DNA of 64,000 nucleotides from Daphnia pulex (GCF_021134715.1 NC_060019.1:2480001-2544000); one strand, 5' to 3'; shown: positions 47,518 to 58,245, numbered from the stretch's first letter. The notes: generated from the letters alone by a model not told the origin. A program made the numbers and translations.

Positions 47518-49919
47518 TTAATATACTATTGTGTCCATGTGTTCGTTGCAAATGTGCCTAGCTGTGGATGGAGATGAAGTGTGTAGTGGTGTATCATTTA
47601 GGAGTTCATGCAATTCGCTATCAAGTTGTTGTTGTCTATTTCTTTCTCCATTTATAAGAATCTGTAGATGATATTTAAATTTCAAAATATAATAAAGTTA
47701 GTGGTAACGATAAAACACTTACTGTATTTAGAGACTCTAACTACAGTAAGTGTTTTATATAGACACTCTAACTTAGAGTGTCTATAGTTGTAACTACTTC
47801 CTGAATTGTTTTAGGAGGTGTATTTAAAGTTAATTCATTCAGATGTTCGCTCACTAATTCTGTTTTAGTCAGTGCATCAATTAATTTCTATATTAGAAAA
47901 GAAGTATAAAAATGAAAGAAATGTGTCAAATTATTGTGACAAATACATGTACTATAGCCATATATTCGGTTCTCATTGTACACATTTCAGAATTTGCACA
48001 CTTTAAACTTTCTGTTAAAAGTCCGTTTTCAATTCTCAACATACGTACTTCATCATTCAATTTAGTTGACCAGTGTACCTTTTTTTTAATTCTAATCAGA
48101 TTTGACATTTTATTTTAGGGGTTGAGGCCTATACTGGTTACTATAAAAGAAATAACAAAGCACTTATTATGACATCTAGTGGTAATATAAAGTACCATAC
48201 ATGTTATTGTCAACACTATCAAAATTTATGTTTTTTAAAAATACTATTTTCAACTTTCAACAGTTTTAATTGTAAATAAATTTGTCTTTTGTTATTGAAT
48301 CACAAATTGTATTCTTATTAGATCAAATGCAAATTGCTAAATTATTTTTTTTAAAGATATTTTTTTACTGTGGTTATTGAAAAATATAGTTAAAGCCCTG
48401 CTGATTTTTGCTTCCAAATTTGTGGTTGTTGATTGTGGTAATTTCATCCAATGCTTTGTTAATGTATCTAAAAAATAGTTGTTACTTCTAATCATGTATA
48501 TATAAATTTATGTATGGATATACTTAAGACAAATGTGACAAGTTTGGGCTCCATAGCTTCTCTGACGATACTTCCTTTCTTCCCACCTTGTGCAGATTTC
48601 TTATGTTCTTTTGAAAATTATTAGATTGTTATTATTTATTAAATATTTATTTAGATTATTGTTATCGATTAGATATTTATGGGTGAAGGTTCCCAACATG
48701 AATTCATTCACAGACTTGTTGATGCTGTATTTTTGATCTCCAACATTTCCTATGTTGAGATTTTTGTCCGATAAAGTTTCATTAATTTTAGTCTTGATGT
48801 CAACAATCAAGATTTTGTTAACATGAATTGGGGATTTGTTTGGTTATAGCTAGATATTTTATAGAATAATAATAATTAGTTCCTGTTTAATAAAATTTTA
48901 TAACTTATGATTTTTACTTCTCTCTCGTTAACAATGGAATGACTTTTGATTTTATCACTTGACAGTTCTTCAGAATCTTCAAAAGACTGTTATGCAAATA
49001 AAATATGTATGCTTTGTTACTTTTTATTAGATATTTATTTTAATTCAATTACCTTTTCAATTTGACTTTGTGACTCGCTTCCTTCTTCCCTGGACTTTTC
49101 ATTGACTTTTTCACTTGACTTTTTCATTCGACTATTTGATTCTTCAGAAGACTGCTATATAAATAAAATATTTATGCATTGTTACTTGATATAACATATT
49201 TATTTTAGTTAAAGTACCTCTTCAATTTGACTTTCTGACTCGCTTTCTTCTTCTCTGGACTTTTCATTGACTTTTTCACTTGACTTTTTTACGCTACTAT
49301 TTGACACATCAGAAGACTGTTATGTAAATAAAATATTTATGCATTATTACTTGTTATAGATATTTATTTTAATTGAATTACCTTTTCAAATTGACTTTCT
49401 GACTTGCTTGCTTCATCCATGGATTTCTCATCTCCCATCTCGTCATCTGAAATATAGCTTGTATCTGCAACCAATGCATTTAAATCAAGATTTTCCACCG
49501 TACTGCATGACATTGAACTTGCCTGTAAATATTTATATTGATGTTATTAAAAGATAGGTTAGAATAATAAAATTTATTTATATTACTGGTCTACTTGACG
49601 CTTGATCATTAAATTGCTCATGGTTGGATTGCTTGAATTTTGGATTCAGCATTTCTTCAATTACAATTTTATGACTGGCCTACACAGAAAAGAGGATACA
49701 AAATATAGTATCCTCAAAATCTTCAAAGCAAAAAAAATATTTTACCCTTTCTGCTTATAATAGAGCTTTAGATTGAGCCAGATCTGATTTCAAGTTCTGT
49801 AAAGAAAAGTCAATTTGATTTGACATTAGATTAAAATTAATGCTTACATTAATTTCAACGGATACTGTCCTTTTATAAGCCATAAATCCTTTAACAAGTT
49901 GTTTTTTTGTTAGATTCAT
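47518..49919 (-). pseudogene. Intron-rich gene with tandemly duplicated Ser/Glu/Lys exons, probably degenerate
   Basis: On the minus strand the ATG at 49919 opens a 24-codon exon (49919-49848). Further exons have clean borders at 49796-49746, 49679-49587, 49522-49382, 49316-49218, 49154-49053 and 48986-48918, all phase 0. The exons at 49316 and 49154 are tandem copies (SS(D/E)...KKSSEKVNEKSREE...ES), and their introns are copies too. Later open pieces are at 48810-48601 (IVDIKTKINETLSDKN), 48600-48540, 48108-47926 (coiled-coil-like), 47890-47770 and a last exon 47661-47518. The small exon 49796-49746 contains an in-frame TAA, and the junction into 48.8 kb also meets a stop, so it is probably not fully functional. 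No known domain is certain; the 48.8-48.4 kb part could be a diverged DNA-binding (BEN-like) domain. Confidence 0.5.
47711..47786. repeat. Two back-to-back perfect hairpins
   Basis: Arms 47711-47726/47742-47757 (TAAAACACTTACTGTA) and 47758-47771/47773-47786 (TATAGACACTCTAA) are perfect inverted repeats lying edge to edge. They fall at an exon/intron border of the minus-strand gene. Confidence 0.85.
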
Positions 49920-49948
49920 TAGCTTTGATTATTTAGTAAAATTCGTTC

Positions 49949-50091
49949 GACAGAACTGTGTGTGACCATTTATATTCAACATTTTTATAGCAAGCCTGAC
50001 TTGAAGTACGGCAACAGTGCCATACTAGAGAAAGAAAAGGAGGGTGTGGGTGAAGCCTATGAGGTTCCAAACGCGCTTAAACTATTCAGAT
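49949..50091 (+). repeat. DIRS left inverted terminal repeat
   Basis: From GACAGAACTGTGTGTGACC to ACTATTCAGAT; the reverse complement of 53703-53845 with few differences. Confidence 0.9.
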
Positions 50092-50119
50092 CTTTTTTTT
50101 TTGCTCTAGCATAGCAAGC

Positions 50120-51253
50120 ATGGCTAAGCATAGTAAGTCAAAGCGTTCTCGTAAGTCGAGTTCGAGTTCCGACTCTGACTCATCTTCGAGTTCCGCATCA
50201 TCATCTAAATCTTTCTCAAGCACCTTTTCAGACATTATTAAGTTAAAGTCGAAAAGATTTGAAGTTAGCAAACGTAAGTCGTCGGTCCTCGCCAATTGGA
50301 TTGTGAAGGGCATAGGTGAGAAGAACCTTAAGGCGGCTAGAGAGGCGTACAGGCCTGACGTCAAGCGTGACAAAAAGGCTAGTGTCAGTGCCTCTGAGCT
50401 GTTCACGAACCCGAAATTGGACGAGACTTTTTACGCGGCCCTTAAATCTACAAAAAATTCGAATGCATCGATGCCCAACATTGATCAGCTGGAAAAAGTG
50501 TACCGGAAGCAGACGGACGTCGTCCTAGACATGGCTAAACCTCTTCTTTTTCTCCTTGAGAGGAAAACTAAGAGAAGCGACAAGGACACCAAAGCATTAA
50601 AGACGCTGTCACTACTCTGGGCCCATCTTTTCCGTGAGATTACCCACTCCAGACGTCTCAACATCCTCACCCAGACTCACCCAAACCACATCGGCCTACT
50701 CTCCCGTGTAGCAGAGAAACTTCCTGTTGGCGGCGAGGACCTTTTTGGAACAGAGTTCGTGAACGAACTCATCTCCCAAGTCAAAACTGCTTCTTTGATG
50801 AACAGTTCTACAGCGGGGCCATCAGCTACTTCAACACCTGGAAAACGTAAACGTTCACCTCCCCCTCTACAAGACTCTCGCAAGGATAGGAGTAACTACA
50901 GCTTCGACCGGTATGTCAAACCTCCCTTTATTTCTAAAATTGATTTGCCAATTGCCGGTCGCACTGCCCATTTTGTTGATGCATGGGCCCATTTGACTAA
51001 AGATCCGTGGGTTTTATCTACTGTTGAGTATGTATTTGAGCTAGAATTTATTGCCGAACCTCCCTTTCAACATAGTATACCGCCGAACGCATCAATGGAT
51101 GCCGTTCAGCTAGACCTTTGTTCAACTGAGGTGGAGTCTCTCATAAAAAAGGGCGCGGTAGTAGAGACAGAGGAGAAAGGGGGCTACGTCAGCCGATACT
51201 TTCTTGTCCCAAAGAAAGGACCGAACGAATGGAGGCCCATCATTAACCTTTAA
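50120..51253 (+). CDS. DIRS Gag, read through into the start of reverse transcriptase
   Basis: 377 codons. Residues 1-60 are Ser/Lys-rich. A helical Gag-like body follows to about residue 235 (LLWAHLFREITHSRR), then a basic Pro/Ser segment (GKRKRSPPP). From about residue 265 the frame runs without a break into the N-terminal part of a DIRS RT (LIKKGAVVE, GYVSRYFLVPKK, WRPIINL), and a stop at 51251-51253 cuts the RT. At 50910/50911 lies a strong donor (CCG|GTATGT). Splicing to 53543 would replace the RT part by a basic Asn/Gly-rich tail (see the next Gag entry). The unspliced product would be Gag-RT. Confidence 0.75.
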   Translation: MAKHSKSKRSRKSSSSSDSDSSSSSASSSKSFSSTFSDIIKLKSKRFEVSKRKSSVLANWIVKGIGEKNLKAAREAYRPDVKRDKKASVSASELFTNPKLDETFYAALKSTKNSNASMPNIDQLEKVYRKQTDVVLDMAKPLLFLLERKTKRSDKDTKALKTLSLLWAHLFREITHSRRLNILTQTHPNHIGLLSRVAEKLPVGGEDLFGTEFVNELISQVKTASLMNSSTAGPSATSTPGKRKRSPPPLQDSRKDRSNYSFDRYVKPPFISKIDLPIAGRTAHFVDAWAHLTKDPWVLSTVEYVFELEFIAEPPFQHSIPPNASMDAVQLDLCSTEVESLIKKGAVVETEEKGGYVSRYFLVPKKGPNEWRPIINL

Positions 51254-51282
51254 ATCAGTTTCTTTCTTGCCGCCATTTTAAA

Positions 51283-51531
51283 ATGGAAGGGATTGCCACA
51301 GTTCGTCACACGGTGAGGCAGGGGGATTTTTTGGCTAAAGTCGACCTTACTGACGCCTACTTTACTATTTCGATTTTTCGAGGCCATCGGAAATATTTAC
51401 TCTTTCGTTGGGGGCGTAAATCATTCGAATATACATGTCTACCTTTTGGTCTTTGTGCTTCACCTTGGGTTTTTACTAAACTATTGAAAGTGGCCGTGCA
51501 CTTTTCTGCTGAGCCAATAACGACAATTTAG
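51283..51531 (+). pseudogene. DIRS reverse-transcriptase fragment
   Basis: It shows FLAKVDLTDAYFTI, HRKYLLFRWG and YTCLPFGLCASPWVFTKLLK, standard RT motifs before the active site. The frame ends at a stop, and the expected YxDD segment is missing between here and the RNase H motif at 51.6 kb. Deletion of the catalytic region is the simplest reading. Confidence 0.8.
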
Positions 51532-51545
51532 ACGCCGTCATTTAT

Positions 51546-53285
51546 TTGAATAAAATCGGCAAACCTCTACTTCTCTCACGTCCGGATATGCGCTTGTCCT
51601 CCGACGCTTGCCTCTCGGGCTGGGGGGCAGTTTGTCTCGACGTCAAGACGGGTGGGCCTTGGTCCGGTTCCGAAATTGCTCGCCATATTAACAACCTAGA
51701 GATCCTTGCTGCCCTTAAAGCCCTCGGAGATCGACAACACCACAGCAGTTAGCTACATTAACAAACTAGGCGGATGCCGGTCAAAGGACCTTTGTGAAGT
51801 CTCCCTACGCATTGCCAATTTTTGTGAAGAGAGGAAAATCTTTCTAACCGCCATTTTTGTCCCCGGCACTGCGAATGTTCTCGCGGACGCAGAATCAAGA
51901 CGCTCCCTCTCGGCGGGCGATTGGAGACTCTCTCCAACAGCTTTCATGTCCATCTGCCTTCAGTGGCCAGTCCAAGTGGACCTTTTCGCGTCAGAATGGA
52001 ACCATCAACTGCCACGGTTCGTCAGTTGGTTCCCACAACCCAAATGCTGGAAGGTAGACGCGTTCAGCTTACCATGGAAAGGGCTAGGCGCGTTTTGTTT
52101 TCCCCCGTTCAGCTTAATTCCATTCTGTCTGTCGAAACTGATGAGACCCGTACTGGCCGAGCCAATCATGGTTCCCGATCATAATGGACCTCGCCGTGGC
52201 CGTTCCGCGACTATTACGCCCGTCGCCGGACCTTCTCACATTTCCTCTGGGAGAGAGTCATCCGCTTGTACAAGACGATTCCATCCGCCTGATCGCCTGG
52301 AAACTCTCAGGCTCCGCTTTACTGAGAGCGGAGTTTCAGAAGACGCTTCAGCCCTCATCCTCTCCGCAACACGAAAAAATACAAACGCTGCATACCAGAG
52401 CGCTTGGAATTTTTTGAGAAATTGGTGTGCTACGAGGGAAAAGGGTCCCTTGTCTCCTAGCCCCGCAGATATAATTAATTTTTTGGCTGAATATAGCGTA
52501 GGAAGGAGCTACAGAACAGTCAATGTCGCCCGCTCTGCTCTCTCTTCTACGCTTGCTGTAAACCCGGGTAATGTTGCCGTCGGTGCTGACCCTCTTGTCA
52601 ACAAACTACTCAAAGGCCTATACAACAAATCCCCCCCGACTGCCAGATATTCCCAAACGTGGAATCCTGACACCGTCCTTTCATATTTTGATTCCACAGC
52701 TGGGGCGACTCTTTCTCTCCTTGAACTATCTCGGAAATTATAGTCACTTTATTGGCTCTCTGTACGCTATTAAGAACATGTGAACTTTCTTCAATATCGT
52801 TGGAATCGATCGTCATTTCCGATACCAAAATGTCTTTTTCCCTGAGCCAACCAAGAAAGGCTCAGCACTCCGGACCCCTTCATCGAATTTCCGTCGACGC
52901 CTGGCGTCTTAATGTTTCAATTTGTCCTGTCAAATGATTGGAAACTTATTTAGACCGTACTGCAGCGTTGCGCGATACAACAAACTCCTCCTCTCTCTTG
53001 CTCAGCAGCAACAAACCCCATGGCCCGGCCTCTGTAGCTACAATCGGCCGTTGGATTAAAGAACAACTCAAAATAGCCGGTATCGACACGTCTATCTTCT
53101 CAGCACACTCGACTAGAGGGGCAGCAGCATCCAAAGCGGTCTTATCTGGTATACCGATTCAAACTGTCTTAGACGCCGGCCATTGGGCCAGGGAGTCTAC
53201 ATTCAAACAGTTCTACCACAGGGAGGTGGTCAATGGACCAACCAACCTGATCACTAGTTCCGTCCTTCAACCACCATCAATTTAA
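51546..53285 (+). pseudogene. DIRS RNase H and tyrosine recombinase, frame-broken
   Basis: RNase H pieces: SSDACLSGWGAV and NNLEILAALKAL, then after a frame change DNTTAVSYINKLGG and VPGTANVLADAESR. A tyrosine-recombinase domain follows (from about 52300). It has a SAM-like N-terminal half (NAAYQSAWNFLRNWC, YRTVNVARSALSS) and a catalytic half with LLRTCELSSI (first Arg), HSTRGAAASKA (His-x-x-Arg), and GHWARESTFKQFYHRE (His/Trp and Tyr nucleophile). The four expected catalytic residues are visible, but stops near 52741 and 52935 and the frame change near 51710-51750 break the protein. Confidence 0.82.
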
Positions 53286-53375
53286 ACGCCGGTTAACCCT
53301 CTGCTGTGCTGTGGTTTTCTCGCCCTTCTTTTCGTAACTCGTCATCATCTTATTTTTTCTTTGGCTTTGAATACA

Positions 53376-53472
53376 CAGTCGAACGAATTTTAATAAATAA
53401 TTGTAAAAGTGTTCGAGCGCTAGCGTTGAACGATTAGGATTATTTAATAAAATGAAAAGAGAGACAGAACTG
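53376..53472 (+). repeat. DIRS internal complementary region
   Basis: The first part (CACAGTCGAACGAATTTTA) is the reverse complement of the left outer end near 49938-49955. The second part (AATTGTAAAA...GAGACAGAACTG) is the reverse complement of the right outer end near 53840-53910. It serves as splint for circle closure in the DIRS replication model. Confidence 0.88.
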
Positions 53473-53542
53473 TCTCTCCCACCCACCCACCGCTGCTTTT
53501 CATGTTTATTAATATTCGAACTCGTTTTCTGTTATTTTTCAG

Positions 53543-53642
53543 TGGAAACAATAACGGTTACCGCGGCCGGAAGAAGGGACGAGACAGCAACAACAATTCA
53601 GGCAACTTCAATAACAACGACTCAAGTTTCAACAAGAAGTGA
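53543..53642 (+). CDS. Probable 3' exon of DIRS gag
   Basis: A polypyrimidine tract and acceptor (GTTATTTTTCAG, ending at 53542) precede an open stretch. Joined to the donor after 50910, it reads in frame (CG|T) as a Gly/Asn/Arg/Lys-rich tail (GNNNGYRGRKKGRDS, then an Asn-rich run) and stops at 53640-53642. Such basic tails are typical nucleocapsid-like RNA-binding ends. The exon lies downstream of the recombinase and of the internal complementary region. Confidence 0.6.
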
Positions 53643-53702
53643 TCATGTTTACCTTCGTCGTTGTATCTCCTCCGTGTGGCTTTATATCCCCGTGCTTCTA
53701 AA

Positions 53703-53845
53703 ATCTGAATAGTTTAAGCGCGTTTGGAACCTCATAGGCTTCACCCACACCCTCCTTTTCTTTCTCTAGTATGGCACTGTTGCCATACTTCAAGTCAGGC
53801 TTGCTATAAATATGCTGAATATAAATGGTCACACACAGTTCTGTC
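53703..53845 (-). repeat. DIRS right inverted terminal repeat
   Basis: Reverse complement of 49949-50091; the right outer end continues to about 53910. Confidence 0.9.
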
Positions 53846-54122
53846 TCTCTTTTCATTTTATTAAATAATCCTAATTGTTCAGCGCTAGCGCTCGAACAAT
53901 TTTACAATTCTGTTAGATCGTTCATTTTTGACATTTTTGAGCAAGATAGTGTAGCAACTCACACAAGTAAAATATGACTTAATTTTCAAAGAATTAACGT
54001 CTAAGTAGTGCATTACGGATTATTTGTTTAAAAGAAAATAAGTCAGTGCTCACAGCAGAAAATTGAATAATCTTTATATGCCAGTAAGAATTTTATGAAT
54101 TATTAATCAAATTTGTTATCTG

Positions 54123-54609
54123 TGTAAGGATTCTGAGATGCGCCTTTCTATTTTTGATCTGGGTCAAAGTTGATCCAAGTGCCTTTCTCTTTTGTGACCT
54201 GTTGTGACCTACCAATTTCCCTTTCTCTTGGCCTATTATTTCTCACTTTCCCTTTACTTGTTTTTGGTATAAAACCCAACGCAGAGTCTCATTCTTTAGC
54301 TCAGTCTTTCTGGCTCATTCTGTAGTTCAAGTTGACTCTGGTTATGTAGACGAGATGAGGCCCCAGTCAGTATACTCTGGGATGCTATTCCTAGTCTATG
54401 TAGCTATTGGAAACTTACTATGTTCTATACCTTTTTCTTCATTAAATGTATTGATTATTATTTGTATGTCGGCTTGAAGAGCCTAAGTACCATGTTGGCT
54501 GATCAACTTTCATGTAAGAACAATACAAACTAATTACTTTCAACAAAGGATCTTTTAGTTGACGATTGAGTAGAAAAAGCCACACGGCCTATCTGCTTGA
54601 TTCGTTACA
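54123..54609 (+). mobile_element. Solo LTR of a Gypsy-like retrotransposon
   Basis: 487 bp beginning TGTAAGG and ending CGTTACA, with the short inverted ends TGTAA/TTACA. It is flanked on both sides by the 4-bp direct repeat TCTG (54119-54122 and 54610-54613). A TATA box (TATAAAA, 54268-54274) and a plausible start region (TCATTCTTTAGCTCAGTC) sit in the middle, and an ATTAAA poly(A)-like signal lies near 54442. It fits one LTR left by recombination. The strand is set by the TATA box. Confidence 0.72.
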
Positions 54610-54613
54610 TCTG

Positions 54614-56490
54614 TAGTTAAGTTGCTTTGCTGATTGATCCAGAGCTAAGTAAGATATTCATGGGTTTAAATTTAGTAAAGTAATGTGTATTTGAGCAGAT
54701 TTTGTATTAATTATACTGTAATTACACTATACTGTATTGCGGTTATATATTATTGCGGTTATATATTTTATGGTATTTTTGCTTTACTTTATTATACTTT
54801 ACCCACCCGAAACCCCTATATTTCCTCGCTACGCTCAGGCTCATTCCCGTTAGGTTACTTAACTATATTACATTAAGTAAAGTAAAAGTAAAGTAAAAAG
54901 TGGGTTGTTAAAATAGACTTTTACCCTTTATTCAAATAGCAACACTCAAAAGACATACTACAATTGCATAAAGAGATACAAGACTCTCATTTTCCATTCA
55001 ATGGAGAAATGCTGTCATAATGCAAATGGCACAGTGGGCTAAGAACAGTTCTCCAAATACTAATATTGCTACATCCTATTGACGACCTTTACCTGTATCT
55101 GTATGTTAAGGAGGGGAAGGGGGATGAAATAATCTATTTGTCGAAACGAACTGTTTAAAACAGATTCAATTTAACTCAAAATACGCAGTTTTAGCATAGA
55201 AGAAGTAGACTTCCGACGTAGTAACTAGAGAACTGACCGTTACTGTGATGAATAAGCGTTGCCAGTTTGATATAAACAAAAACAGTGATTTATAAAAAAT
55301 TCAACTTGTTTTTGTAAACAAAAATTACTCGACATTGTGTGCGTAATTTTTAATTAAATTAAATTAAAATAATTTTCGGAACAAGCATTGTCGGTAGAGA
55401 TGATTGTTGGTAAATAATTCAAGGCAGGAATCGATCTCGATAAGAGTAAGGTATCGATTGCAAACCCATGGTGGCGCAAAGTTGAAACTAGACCACAGTA
55501 AAATAAAAGCAGAGATATCTGAGTAAACTCAATCAGTCAGACTCAGAACTCTCAGAACTTGGGAGTGGACATCACCACGCAGAACAGATGGGAAAGGAAC
55601 GAAAGTAAAAAATAAGAAAAGCAGAGAAAATGTCATGGTGTTGGGAGCGGCCACCCCCCGTTGAAAAAAAAAAGTAAATTTGATGTGAATGAGCTGCAAC
55701 TTCCGGTCCGTCTAGACTAATCGCCCAATAGGGTAAAATATTAATCTAGCGATCAATCGCATTGAAGATTAGAATTGTACTGCAAATTCACATAAATGGT
55801 CAGGTGGGACGTTTTCTTCATTTCCTAGAATTTTGAAATATTTCCTTTCTTTCTAATCGACTCTAATCAAGCAGGGACTGTAGAAATGCATCTACCAATT
55901 CTACACTATAGCGTTACCCGATAATCAAATGTTTCTTTCACAAATCGACCAGAAGAAACGTCATAAGAAAAGCTTTCGGGGATAATTGAAATAACATTTT
56001 GTTAGTCGAGGCGCAAGTGTTATCACTTTTGTATTATACATTTTTTTTAAATATGAAAATAACTCACGTTTTGTAGGGTAGCTCATTTTTATTGATTTGA
56101 TTGATTTTCAGATTATTATCCAGTTGGTTCCACTGCAAAATTTTCTTCCGGATCAGATCACCAGCGTCTCTTTTACGACGAGGTCCAGCTAGAGCTACTG
56201 GACGCAGAGTTCACCAGGGATTCGTGCATTCATGCAGGGCACCACATAAGCATTTGGCCACAACTACCACGTAACCTAAAGTAATTCAACCTTGAGTTGG
56301 TTATACAAAATGAAAATAAATCATTATTACAAAGATGGTCTAATTACATGGCAGGACTTCTAACACACCTCTTCCATCCTAGAAAAATCTTATGACGTTC
56401 AAAAATTGATGGAAAAAACCATATACAAGATAAGATAAGTAAAAATTCGTGTCGTGTAAAATACTTGGTCGAAAGAATGCTAAAGCATGA
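54614..56490. other. Non-coding region
   Basis: AT-rich, with TTTACTTTA-type sequence to about 54900. A promoter-like stretch with TCAGTC lies near 55535-55560, and a splice acceptor lies near 56113 (TTTTCAG). These could belong to a lost 5' part of the cuticle gene, but no exon is convincing. Confidence 0.35.
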
Positions 56491-56790
56491 ATGCAACATG
56501 ACAGGCATCGTATGCGACTGCGCGCGCGCGTTAGGAGAGAGGCTGCCGATGGGACCAAAGTGTCTGAAAGTGGCAACCAGAAACAAGTTGGTGCCAAACC
56601 GGAGGATATCGGGACCGTGTCCAAGGGCTCCTACTCGTTCACGACTCCCGACGGCGTCGTCCTCACCGTCAATTGGGTAGCCGATGAAAACGGATTCCAG
56701 GCCACCGGCGACCACCTCCCCACTCCTCCACCCATGCCCGAGCACGTCGTCAAGATGCTCGCAGATCTGAAGGCGGCCGGACTACTGTAA
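56491..56790 (+). CDS. Truncated RR-type cuticle protein, C-terminal part
   Basis: The open frame contains the core of the Rebers-Riddiford chitin-binding domain: ADGTKVSESGNQKQVG, GSYSFTTPDG, VNWVADENGFQATGDHLP, then PTPPPMPEHVVKMLADLKAAG to the stop. This last segment is a common ending of crustacean RR-1-type cuticular proteins, which bind chitin in the exoskeleton. The aromatic residues that start the domain (normally Y-x-F-x-Y-E-T) are missing; the preceding codons are Arg-rich and unlike the family. No signal-peptide exon is seen. It is therefore the last exon of a gene whose upstream exons are not recognised, or a truncated copy. Confidence 0.7.
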   Translation: MQHDRHRMRLRARVRREAADGTKVSESGNQKQVGAKPEDIGTVSKGSYSFTTPDGVVLTVNWVADENGFQATGDHLPTPPPMPEHVVKMLADLKAAGLL

Positions 56791-57200
56791 ATAATTGCAC
56801 ATTATTTTCTTTCAACCGGATGTACATAACGCTCACATACCCCAAGAACTTTGACACGAGTTGGTCTTGAGTCAACGACAAAATTACTTTAAATCAAACG
56901 AGAAATGAAACTGTTATTTCTTCTTGGAAAATTTCAAGTTAATTTATACAATATCGTTCCTGGAAATTCAAAGCCCATGGTCAGGTCTAAATTACAAAAA
57001 TTACTTTAGGGCGAATTCGTTTAACTGTAACGGTAATTTTTTTTATTCAATTGAAACATACGTATCGTAATACGTTAGACAACAGAAAAATTTCATCGTC
57101 AGTGGAGTGCGAAAGAAGTGCGAAATAAAGTTATGCAACTTCACACATGGCATGAAACCAGCAAACAACAAATATTTATAATATTTGATGAATATTTATT
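56791..57200. other. Non-coding gap
   Basis: AT-rich 3' flank of the cuticle segment; nothing else is seen. Confidence 0.4.
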
Positions 57201-58243
57201 GCGAGCCCGAAGGGCGAAGCTAATAATCGCATACGCAGAAAAAAAAAAGCCATGTCACTTTGTCTGTATGTATGTATGTATGTATGTATGTAACGCTCCA
57301 TAGCTCGGGCTTTTTACGACACATTTCAGACTTTTTGGTCTTGAAAATTAAACAAAAAATATGCGGTGCGACCAGAACAAAAATAATTCCATTTACTTAA
57401 TTAGTTCTCCTGTAATTAATGAAAAACTGCTAAAATAACAGCTTAATGACTAGTGACATCTGGCGGTGGCGACTACAACTTTCTTACTTTAGGTCAAAAT
57501 AAATCACCACCAGATGTCCATAGCATCGCCGTGATGACGCAATCTGTGATGTCCCAACCATGACGCAATAACCAGATTTGCATTTATGTTTTGCAGTAAT
57601 TAAACTAAAGGGTGGTTATTTATAAAATTATTTATTATTTATTTATTAAATTTCAATCACTGAACTTTATGTGTAAAAATAGGAAAATATGAGTTGAGCA
57701 AACTAAACGTAATTAACTTGCAAGGATATTGAACAGTGACGGAAAAATCCCGTTTTAAGACAAAAAGTCTGTGAAGAAAAGTGTGTATAACAGATTCACA
57801 ACAGATTTCGGACTTTTTGGTCTTAAAAATTACACAAAATATATGTGGTGCTGCCAGAACAAAAATAATTTTATTTACTTTGATAATGGATCGAATTAAA
57901 ATACGAAAAATAGATTTTTGGTTATAGCGCTGGCTTGATAATGAAGAGGGTCATGGTTCAAGTCTCATTATAGATTTACTTTTTTTTGAATAAAAATATT
58001 TTTTTGACCCATCCCCTTTCTTAACCATGACTTAGACAAATCAAAATTTCCCGATAGAATTTTTTTTCCAGAAAATTTCAGAGAAAAAACATAGAATTTA
58101 CAGAAAAATTCTGAAAAATTAGGAAGGCATTTAGCAAAAAGTCAAACTTAACAATAGGCCCTGAATTTTTCTTTTAAGACAGTTTTCAACTGGCTTACGA
58201 CTATCCCTTCGCGGCGAGCTGATAAGCTTGCTTTTCTATCTTA
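57201..58243 (+). repeat. Dispersed repeat family R1, copy D, with internal duplication and tRNA-like insert
   Basis: It begins GCGAGCCCGAAGGGCGAAGC and ends GCTTGCTTTTCTATCTTA. It contains an (ATGT)n array and the family body to about 57785, then a second partial start (ACAGATTTCGGACTTTTTGG at ~57800). A stretch shared with copy B includes TGGTTATAGCGCTGG and GGTTCAAGTCTC (tRNA-like) at 57915-57970, before the common 3' end. Confidence 0.82.
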
Positions 58244-58245
58244 AC

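Larger units (their letters stand above)
49935..53910 (+). mobile_element. DIRS-type tyrosine-recombinase retrotransposon
   Basis: It has inverted terminal repeats of equal length, 143 bp (49949-50091 and 53703-53845), plus longer unique outer ends. An internal complementary region (53376-53472) is the reverse complement of the left outer end fused to the reverse complement of the right outer end. This is the hallmark of DIRS elements, which replicate through a circle. The order inside is Gag, RT, RNase H, tyrosine recombinase. There is no integrase and no LTRs. Stops, frameshifts and loss of the RT active-site region show that this copy cannot move by itself. Confidence 0.92.

Noticed and set aside
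53452..53712. Independent 86-codon gene in the DIRS right end
   Set aside because: It overlaps the internal complementary region and is in a different frame from the gag tail that fits a splice acceptor.
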